A stretch of DNA of 64,000 nt from Apiospora phragmitis (taxonomy: Eukaryota; Ascomycota; Sordariomycetes; Amphisphaeriales; Apiosporaceae): the NCBI GenBank assembly GCA_038363925.1, contig JAQQWL010000001.1, positions 124,001 through 188,000 of the forward strand. The letters are read 5' to 3'. Below, piece by piece: positions 55,939 to 64,000 of the stretch. The notes under the pieces are model-generated. The model was not told the DNA's origin. It was given only the letters and a program-made list of their open reading frames with translations, and searched no databases. Every line of letters begins with the position of its first letter. Position 1 is the stretch's first letter. A program made the position numbers and the translations under genes.

Positions 55939-56562
55939 TCATAGCGGGGCGCCCCCTTCTTTGTCTTCGTCGTCGTCGTCGTCAGAGTCTGAATCTGAAT
56001 CGCAGCTCATTTTTTCTTTCCCTCGTGCTTCGTATGCAGTACGTTCTTCTTTTGGGCAACGGTGACAACGACGACGATGATCTGCTTCTCCCCAATACTC
56101 ATGGATAGAACAACCGCAGGCAGTCCTGTGCCTACCTTTCATCAAAGTGGAAGAAGAAGGAGTAGGAGAAGGAGTAGGAGTAGGGGCAGGGGCAGAGGCA
56201 GGACTAGGAATAGTAGCGCCCAGCACCTCGCTCTCAGCATGAATCCCCAACTCGTGAATCTCGTTCTGGATCTCGCACCAGAGGCAGACCTTCTCGGTCC
56301 GCAAGAGGAAGTACCTATACTGGTCGCTATCCTCGCCATTGTTGGTGGCGGCACGGGGATCGATGTCGTCGCAGCACCGTCTCCGCTGAGAAGTCCAGAC
56401 TAGACCCGTGGGGCAACAGCCCAACAGCGGAAAACCGCCGCCGCCGCCGGGGTCATTCGTCATGACTAGGTCGCAGGGCCAGCGTGGGCCATGGTGGAGG
56501 TCCTTGATGACGGTGCTGTGGCAGCTGTAGCACTGGTACACATATTCGACGGCAAAGCACAT
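55939..56562 (-). CDS. Small Cys/His-rich protein with acidic tail (unknown)
   Basis: This is a single exon of 207 residues from the ATG at 56562. It contains several cysteine pairs (CYSCHSTVIKDLHHG, LLGCCPTG, RRRCCDDID, VCLWCEIQNEIHELG, TACGCSIHEYW, RRRCHRCPKEE) that could bind zinc. A Pro/Thr/Ala linker (SAPAPTPTPSPTPS) follows, then an acidic C-terminus (CDSDSDSDDDDDEDKEGG). There is no signal peptide. Similar short Cys-patterned proteins of unknown role are common in ascomycetes; I cannot name a family. The frame is intact. Confidence 0.6.
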   Translation of the reverse strand: MCFAVEYVYQCYSCHSTVIKDLHHGPRWPCDLVMTNDPGGGGGFPLLGCCPTGLVWTSQRRRCCDDIDPRAATNNGEDSDQYRYFLLRTEKVCLWCEIQNEIHELGIHAESEVLGATIPSPASAPAPTPTPSPTPSSSTLMKGRHRTACGCSIHEYWGEADHRRRCHRCPKEERTAYEARGKEKMSCDSDSDSDDDDDEDKEGGAPL

Positions 56563-57576
56563 CTCGGGCAGGTGAGTGATGTTGAAGGGACGGGAACAGA
56601 CCAGTGCGTATGTGTTTGTTTGAGTGAATGAGTGAGTGAGTGTGTGTTGTCTCAGGCTTATTCGATATCGGTTCGTTGCAAATACTGGTTATGTCATATC
56701 TTGGGGATTTATGAGACCCCCTAACCCCCCAGCACACCGGAGAGGAGGTCGGTGTATAAATAATAGTTACCTAGGAGCCAGGACACACAAAGACCGCAGC
56801 GTCTCAATGAGATTGTACACGTAGTAAAAAGGTTAGACAAAGCCATACACGTTTCATTTATTGTCCTGTGGACTTTTCTTTGTATTAAGTATTGTATTCT
56901 ATCGTACCCATCCCCCGTACAAAGAAACCGACAGCTTCCTACACTTTCGAGCAGCTTAGGAAGGCAGGCTGCTTGTCTTAATCTTATATCAATCAGGGAA
57001 GTGTAACAAAGGACAAAGATACGCAGATATTGACAAAGCCCTTATTCAAACCAGGGTGATACACCGATGCCCCTGAACATGTATGCCTAATAATTTGTTG
57101 ATGATGTAATTGTAGAAGCCAAATGTCCCCCCAACGCCTGACCAAATGCAGTCGCCGATGTATAGAACGCTGTAACAGGATGCCACGAACTTACATCTAC
57201 TTGTACAATACCTAACGAGTATCAAAGAGAAACCAGAACCGAAACTATTGTGTGCCAGATCCATAGACATGTAACCAAACCTTGAGAAATCCCCCACGAC
57301 CGACATTATAATGACCAGGTAGACCAGGAATGATCCGCATGCAAACCTCCATCCGTACTTCTGCCATCGCTAGGCAATCCCGATAAGACCAAAAGGGAAA
57401 ATGAAAGGAGGCCCATGACTAATGGGCTTGTATTCATGCAAAATTAATCTTGAGAATCGCCACTTGCTCTATGTCTGGAAAATGATAAGGGGAAACTGGA
57501 TAGTAAAGACCAAAGGATTTGTAATACACAAGAACGTGACAGACCGAAAGGCGGTCGGATCAACCCCGATTGGGGC
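56563..57576. other. Intergenic region without a supported gene
   Basis: The left end holds the promoter of the Cys-rich gene, including GAGTGAGTGAGTGAGTGTGTG-like short repeats near 56622-56646 on the plus strand. The rest is probably the 3' untranslated region of the zinc-knuckle gene. Confidence 0.45.
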
Positions 57577-60488
57577 TTACCATCGACGACTAGAGAGATA
57601 CTGTTAGTGATGTTCGTTGCAATATGTACCAAATATGGTGCTCTAAGTAACTAACCTGTAGGCTGCGTCAATCTGCGCTCGCCGGCGTCGCATCTTAGGA
57701 ACAACCTTTTCGGGTTTCCGTGGGGGCGACTTTCCACCAGCATCGCTATCACTGCTGTCATGGCCCGCAAGCCCAAGCAGCTCAGCCTCCAACGGGGTCA
57801 ACGGAGACCCTGGCGATTCGGGCTCAGATTGATTGCCGACAGACGACCGGCGGCTGCTGGAACGGCCAGCTTTTGGCCTTGGAGAGCTTCGTCTTTGAGA
57901 AGGCCTATCAGATGATGGCAGCGAGGGAGGGGCTGCCTGACCCTCGCGGCCAGTGGACGATACAACAGATTCGTTCCGCCTACGAGGCTTTGAGTCTGGG
58001 GTCCAGTCTGCATGCGAGTTTGAAACATCGCGATGGCGAATATTTGACTCTGGACTATGTTGTCTGTCGGGAAAGTACCGCCTTGCGCCCGGGCTCCTCG
58101 ACCTGCCTCGACTTTCTCTCCTGCCCTCAGAACCGTCTCTGAATCGGTCATGGCTGTCATGATCTCGCGCATGTCCTCTAGGGGTGTATGAGTCAGTCCT
58201 GCTGTCATTCCTGCTGTCATATGAGCCGTCGAGTGTCCCCTCGGTATGATACCTTCTCAAAGGTGGTTGAGCTTGGTAATGAGCATCTGTGTCGGGGTAC
58301 CATGGGGTTTTTGCCGGCGTTTGACGGCCTGAAAGCGGGAAGTCTCGGTGTAATATATCGACAGGACCTCGAGTCCACCCTGTCCAACCTTTCTCCTCGG
58401 CCACGGGCCTCCCGCCCCCGATGCCACCTTGAACAGAGTTTGAGTCACTAACTTCACCAGGTTCAGGTGACATCTGCTTGGGTCGCTTGGCATCATAGTC
58501 CTGATTTGATTTGGCCAGGTCGGCAGGCCGATCACGGCCAAATGAGTCCGCTTCGGGCTCGCCCTGATAGTCCTCAAATCTTCGTTTACGATTGTCAGGC
58601 CTGCGGTGCTGGTCTTTGTGGTGGCGTTGGCCTTGATGATAATCACGGCTCTGTGGCTTTGCTCGCTGATTAATTTGCTGGCTGGGTTTATTGCGCTTCT
58701 CATTCTTAAGTTGCAGTCTCTTGACTTCGGCCAAGTAAGTATCGATGGACTGGATGGTGATGTTCTCGGGGTCGAGGAAGGCAATATGATATTGGTACTG
58801 GGCCCATTGGTCTGTGTCTCGTACGCCTAAGGCAAAGTCATCTTTGTTCTCTGGTGTAACATAGGCGGATTTCACGCCCGGAGCATTGTACGGCGGCGGA
58901 AGCATAATGTCATCTGTCCACTCAATAGGCAGAGGCGCAGCAATAGGGTCGCCCTTGTTGGTCGTCTCAATTTCCATGAATATCGTCTGTTCATCGTACT
59001 TAAAGCCTTCGTAAGGGGTGTCGCCATCTTCTTCTTCCGGCTGTGGGCCAATATCATGGGCCAGATGAACTTGCGGATTGGCCTGTGGCTCGACGCTTTG
59101 GTCCTCGGCTTGGGTATTGGGTTTCAGCTTATCCTCAGTGTTGACATCTGGCAGAGCTCTGACATCGCTCTCAGTCGCAACCTTTGTTTCCCCATCGGTT
59201 GCATCGGCGGGCGCCTTCTCGTTGCTAGTGGCATCTTCAAGCTGTCTCGATGGCTGAGGGTGGTCTAGTATAGCGCTAGGACCTGGGGTGCTCTGAGCAG
59301 AGGTATGAAGTGAGTCCTGTCGCGAAAGGCTTGTGCTCAGACGGTTCTTGCTTTGCACACTCTCGGATCGGCTCGGTGGCACCTTGTGGAATTTGCCACC
59401 CCGCGGTGACTGTTCGCTGTTCCGGTCATGATGCCGACGCTTTGGTCCATGCCTGTCTCCTCGGCCGCGGTGATCTCGATCGTATGAGTGTTCGTGATGA
59501 GGACGGTCTCTTTCATATCCATGTCGTTCCCGATCTCTATCGTTATGGCGACCTCCTCTACGACCTCCACGTTCGTGCTTGGCATAACGCTCATCGCGGT
59601 GGTTTTCACGGCGCCGATTTGGGTATGGGGAATAGGGTTCCTCATGCTGTGGTGGGGGGTAGCCAGCGGGGTACACAGGGAAGCCCGGAGGCGGAATATG
59701 CCTCGGAAAGCTTCCATGACCAGGTGAATAATGAATAGGCTGAGGCGGAGGAGGTGGTAGAGGGTGTCCATGTGGCGGCGGGACCGGAAGGCCAGGTGGC
59801 CCGAAGGGCGGACTCTGGGTTGTCCGGGAAACCCATAGGCGGCAGGCGGTGGCGGATAGCCAGGAGCGGGGGAATGAGGATGTGGCGGTCCGGCCCGGTA
59901 ATCGGTCGGGTGTCCAAGTTCGGGGTGCACACCAGGTGGTCCATATCCATGGTGAGGTGGAGCCGGCTGGCCATAAGGAGGACCATAAGACGGGTGGGAG
60001 CCGGAAGGAGGACCGGTGGTCCCGGGAGCATTGTACCCATCATACGGAGGTCTTGGGGGAGGTGGGTATCCTTGCCCATAAGACGGGGGATACTGTGGTG
60101 GTAGCTGAGGTGGGTAGGGGAGGAGAGTTATGAGGCCCATACGAATACTGCTGCGGTGGAGGAGGTAGTGGGTATTGGCCAGCAGCTGGGCTTTGACTGG
60201 AGGGATGGGAATAACGGGTCACGATTGGACCTTTGTGTCGTCTATCAAAGTCACCTCGGTCAGAGCCAGACGTATGCTGCCGAGCCCGTGACGCTTCAAG
60301 ACCACTGCAACGGAGTTAGTACTTGCTGGACTCATCATGTTCAACAGTGGGCAGTGAGAATGTATAACAGCTTACGCGGGGAGTTCTCTGGTGGGCTCAG
60401 GACAAGCTGTGAACATATGTCCTCTCATGCCACAGTTGTAACATGGCGGCTCACTTGACGCCGGGCGACCAGGGGTACCGTCGGCCAT
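57577..60488 (-). CDS. CCHC zinc-knuckle, Pro/Arg/Asp-rich protein, frame broken twice
   Basis: Exon 1, 60488-60376, encodes a zinc knuckle CYNCGMRGHMFTAC (C-x2-C-x4-H-x4-C) close to the N-terminus. After a 71 bp intron (GTAAGC...TACTAACTC...GCAG), exon 2, 60304-57656, encodes a long Pro/Tyr/Gly-rich stretch, an RD/RGG-like basic region (RGGRRGGRHNDRDRERHGYE) and a central conserved segment (YEGFKYDEQTIFMEIE to ENITIQSIDTYLAEVKRLQL). The rest is a Ser/Arg-rich tail. A third tiny exon, 57589-57577, gives the terminal SRRW. The protein looks like a nuclear RNA-binding factor. Frame changes are a surplus base in the G4 run 60117-60120 (SPPYPPQLPPQYPP is restored) and a missing base in the G3 run 59817-59819. 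About 890 residues in total. Confidence 0.75.
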
Positions 60489-62671
60489 ATTGAGGACGAG
60501 TGAGTAGTATTCATGTGTAGGCGGCGGACCGAAACTTCTGGGCTGGCGCAGCTTGTTGGTCGTGCTGATGGCTACTGCTTAAGCGCGCAACTCCCTTGAG
60601 GCGATGAGCACTAGTTAGTAGATGAAAAGCCATGGTTGGGTCGTAAACCGATGGTTAATGAAGGAAGAGCGTGGTAGGAGCATGATGGTAAGCCTAGGCA
60701 TAGAGGTGCCATCATGCGATAAGGACATGAAGAATAGTCAAGAGACCAGCGCACAGTAGACAGAGGAAAGGAAGGATACACATGAGCGCCAGCCGACTAC
60801 ATGTCATGACTTACTTTGGCTCACACACACGCGTGAGCTGCCCATATAATAGCAAGCGCACGAGATGGACATTCCCCAGCTTGGCCAGAAGACCTCCTCC
60901 GCGATACGCACACTGCAATCGTGTTTGGAGCCTGCATGCAGAGTAGTCGATTCTCTAGGCCATGCGACAAGATATACTTGATAAAGAAGCTCCGATATGT
61001 TGCGATGGTGGCATATCAGACGAGCTGAAGATGGGTCTCAGATGAGGACCGAAATGGAGAGGTTGCGTACGAGTCGATTATCTGAGGTTGGCCGAAAGCC
61101 GGCGGCTAAACCTCGGGCTACAAGGGACAGCAGGTCCGATTGAGACTGCACCAGCCATGCCATCGATTGATGGCGAGTATAATCGTTGTCTCTCAAGAGG
61201 CAAAACACAAAACTAGATTGTTGACTTATGATACTATGTCATACAATTCTTATCATAAGGCGGTTCGAACGGGAAGAATCTTGTCTCCATAATGATATAG
61301 TCTATTGTCTTCTTCTTCAAGAGCCATATTGGCCGGGTTGGAAAATGAGATAAGGTCACTGGAAGGAAACCAATAGTCTAATAACGATAAGTCATACGGG
61401 AAATGACCGATGAATGCCAGCTTCCATCTGACCAAGATAGGATGGACTATAAAAACCAAAAAATCCAGGGCTATAGCAGACAGCACACCTATGAGACCAG
61501 AAGCAACTGCACTCTGGCGAAGATGTTGATCCAACTAGACGCTATTTGATCCGTCGAGCTCATATAAGAAAAATATCCAGGGGCTTAATGTCAAGCATAG
61601 CCACGGCTATGAGAAGCGCATGAGCCTCTGGGACAAATCTGGTATGGCGAGAACAGCAAGGAACGGTCACATCCAGAATCGTTGCAATAGAAGACCAGCG
61701 ATTCACTAGAAACCCGTCTTCAATCGACCAAGTCGAAGTATCCAAGGACTGATAACCAATGCAGCTGAAGAAACGATAAGCAAAGGTTTTGGACGATGGG
61801 GGGAGAAGGACAGCGGCTCGCAGTGGTTGTGGCACGGCGGCAGGATCGTGAGAAGTCACGGCAAAATGGATTGGTGTGGTTGAGAAGTGGAAAGAAAGGA
61901 AGAAAAGGTGAAGCAGGCAGAAGTCCAGCGAGTTCGGAAGATATGGAAATCGAGCGACCTATGAATCAAGGCAGGCATGGCAGGTGTTACGGATACACTA
62001 AAAACCGACGACCGTTAGCATGAGTTGGCATGGATCTGGCCCCCCTTCATTGTCCTCAGCAACCCCCACCGCCTGCCACGGTGCCACCATCGCTAAATTG
62101 CTACTAACCTAATTGCCCTGCAGAACCAGGTGCCAGGTGCCTCGTCATCCAAAACTTGGAGAAGGTGGGCGGGCGGCGGGCGCCAGGCGCTTGGAGCACA
62201 TTGCAGCCATACATCCATGTGCTTGTGCTTACAGATCGATAACAGTGCAGTCACCAGTAATTCCGCCGCCACCATTAGATATTGTTGATCCTGCCTGCCC
62301 TTCCTGCCCTTCGTCTTGCGCCCAAAGATGCCATTTCGCATTCGATTTATTATGCATCTCGTTATTACCTGAACTCCCGTCCCGCACTGCTCGAGTATTT
62401 CCACAGGTCGCACAGCGAGTAGAGAAGACCCGGGGCTCATGCGAGAATACCGACTCCCGATCTGAGAGATAGCCAGCCTAAGCCCGCTTTCGCAATAACC
62501 GAACATGTTTGAAGATCCTCAACCTACACCACACTGCTCACACGACACCACATTCGCTCGGGGCAGAAGGAAGCTAGTCACCTGAAAGCACAGGTTTTCA
62601 GAAGGAAAAAAACACTCTATTTCGCCATAACGTCGTTTGTCTCGTCTCTGTCGCCTTAACACCCGGCCAAG
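60489..62671. other. Intergenic region between divergent genes
   Basis: This is the shared upstream region of the zinc-knuckle gene (minus) and the phosphatase gene (plus). Minus-strand open stretches at 61253-61534 and 61560-61859 lack an ATG at their start and show no family features, so they are not called. Confidence 0.5.
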
Positions 62672-63849
62672 ATGCCTGGGCTACCGGGTTAGTAATCCCA
62701 CCACCAACATTTTTGTCTGCTACGTCACGCGCGTATGCTATCTACGAACGAAACAAGCCCAACCGAGACGAGCCAATGCAATTGCTTTGCCAACATGCGA
62801 TGGAGAAGGATGAAAACTGAACAAGAAGAAGAAGAAGAAGAAGAAGAAGAAAATAAGAATACTGTCCAGTTTTGCTAACATGGCGCTCCCCCACCCCATA
62901 CAGCCTCGGTCGATCTCGACGAATGCATATCGCGCCTCTACAAGAAGGAGCTCCTGGCCGAGTCGGTCATCGAGGCCATCTGCGCCAAGACCAAGGAGCT
63001 GCTGATGCGTGAGAGCAACGTGGTGCACGTCAAGGCGCCCGTGACGGTGGTGGGCGACATCCACGGCCAGTTCTACGACCTGATCGAGATCTTTAAGATC
63101 GGCGGCTGGTGCCCCGACACCAACTACCTCTTCCTGGGCGACTACGTCGACCGCGGTATGTTCAGCGTCGAGACCATCTCCCTGCTGGTCTGCCTCAAGC
63201 TGCGCTACCCGGACCGCGTCCACCTGATCCGCGGCAACCACGAGAGCCGCGGCGTCACCCAGAGCTACGGCTTCTACACCGAGTGCTCGCGCAAGTACGG
63301 CAACGCCAGCGTCTGGCACTACTTCACCGACATGTTCGACTTCCTCACCCTCAGCGTCGTCATCAACGACCAGATCTTCTGCGTCCACGGCGGCCTCTCC
63401 CCCTCCATCCACAGCATCGACCAGATCAAGATCATCGACCGCTTCGCGAGATCCCCCACGAGGGGCCCATGGCCGACCTCGTCTGGTCCGACCCGGACCC
63501 GGAAAAGGACGAGTTCTCCCTCTCGCCGCGCGGCGCCGGCTACACCTTCGGCGCCAAGGTGGTCAAGAAGTTCCTGGCCGTCAACGGCATGTCCCACATC
63601 CTCCGGGCGCACCAGCTCTGCCAGGAAGGGTTCCAGGTGCTATACGACGACCACCTGAGCACGGTGTGGAGCGCGCCCAATTACTGCTACCGCTGCGGCA
63701 ATATGGCGAGTGTGTTGGAAGTGGGCGATACGGGCGAGCGTTTCTTTAATGTGTTCGCGGCCGCGCCCGAGAATGACCAGCACAAAGATATACAGCAGGG
63801 GGCGGAGAAGCAGGCGGACGGGAACGCCATTCCGGACTACTTCCTGTAA
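62672..63849 (+). CDS. ppg1: PP2A-like Ser/Thr protein phosphatase catalytic subunit, PPG1 type, frame broken once
   Basis: Exon 1 is 62672-62687 (MPGLP). A 216 bp intron (GTTAGT...TACAG) follows, and exon 2 is 62904-63849. The PPP catalytic motifs are all present: [10 protein letters not shown] (GDxHG), LGDYVDRG (GDxVDRG), LIRGNHESR (GNHE), VHGGLSPS and the later [10 protein letters not shown] and [12 protein letters not shown]. The C-terminus ends in DYFL, the PP2A-type tail that can be methylated. The N-terminal [15 protein letters not shown] fits PPG1 better than PP2A or PP4. PPG1 of yeast works with the FAR/STRIPAK-type complex; in filamentous fungi orthologues affect development. One base is missing near 63444-63446 (DRF[R]EIPHEGP), shifting the frame for the last third. 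Total about 319 residues. Confidence 0.9.
62823..62853. repeat. GAA microsatellite inside the first intron of the phosphatase gene
   Basis: About nine to ten AAG/GAA units lie roughly 50 bp upstream of the intron's 3' end. Such tracts are length-variable. Confidence 0.8.
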
Positions 63850-64000
63850 AAGGCATAGGGAATAGGAGGCATAGCGTATTTGCGGGCAAGACCATTTAGA
63901 TGTTCAAGAGCTGGCGCTGGACTGGACTGGACTTTTTTTGTATGCATGATCCCCATTGGGGCAAGGCGAACTTAGACACAGGAATTCGAATACCCAATCC

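Noticed and set aside
61253..61859. Two minus-strand open stretches with a hydrophobic segment
   Set aside because: Neither begins with ATG (TTG and GTG), no splice signals join them convincingly, and no family features are visible.
7061..63450. Programmed ribosomal frameshifting as the explanation for the many frame breaks
   Set aside because: The sites share no slippery heptamer or downstream structure, go in both directions (+1 and -1), and occur in unrelated genes; consensus error is simpler.

Overview
This window looks like nuclear DNA of a filamentous ascomycete (Pezizomycotina; Sordariomycetes is a guess). The evidence is many 50-100 bp introns with GT(A/G)(A/C)G-type donors, TACTAAC/CTAAT-like branch sites and CAG/TAG acceptors, recognisable fungal orthologues (Nuf2, AP-3 beta, PPG1-type phosphatase, RTA1, GFA-domain protein), and a left-hand block of extremely AT-rich DNA with the hallmark of repeat-induced point mutation (RIP).

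Layout. 1-6060: AT-rich RIP block containing a nest of at least four copies or fragments of one Fot1/pogo-type Tc1-mariner transposon, then AT-rich sequence I cannot assign. 6.4-15.1 kb: a hexokinase-like gene (-), a DUF7580/HeLo-like gene (-) divergent from a C2H2 zinc-finger gene (+), and an FMO-like flavin monooxygenase (+). 17.2-19.7 kb: a basic, Ser/Pro-rich fungal protein (-), followed by a 5.7 kb gene desert. 25.4-40.4 kb: a gene-dense housekeeping stretch with nuf2 (+), an unidentified conserved gene (-), AP-3 beta (+), a fatty acyl-CoA reductase-like protein (-), an RTA1-family membrane protein (-), an MFS transporter (-) and an unidentified protein (-). 42-47.4 kb: a secreted NucA/NucB-type nuclease (-), and a GFA-domain protein (-) divergent from a wax-synthase-like acyltransferase (+). 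47.4-53.1 kb: a repeat-rich accessory stretch (degenerate minisatellites, an inverted repeat, a MITE-like element) around a 2-oxoglutarate/Fe(II) oxygenase that closely resembles the ethylene-forming enzyme (EFE). 53.8-64 kb: a 2-Cys peroxiredoxin, a Cys-rich small protein, a CCHC zinc-knuckle proline-rich protein and a PP2A-like phosphatase (PPG1 type).

One property affects every gene model. At least a dozen otherwise well-conserved genes change reading frame by a single base, usually inside a short C/G (sometimes A/T) run. Several of these genes are normally kept intact, so an unpolished consensus sequence is the simplest explanation, although true decay of individual genes cannot be excluded. 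Gene spans below are given as the whole locus, with exons and frame breaks described in the text.

The most interesting single item is the EFE-like gene at 51.1-52.6 kb, which retains the metal, 2-oxoglutarate and arginine-contact motifs of microbial ethylene-forming enzymes. I see no evidence for a wholly new multi-gene system. The divergent DUF7580/C2H2 pair, possibly linked to fungal non-self recognition, is the best candidate for a functional module.
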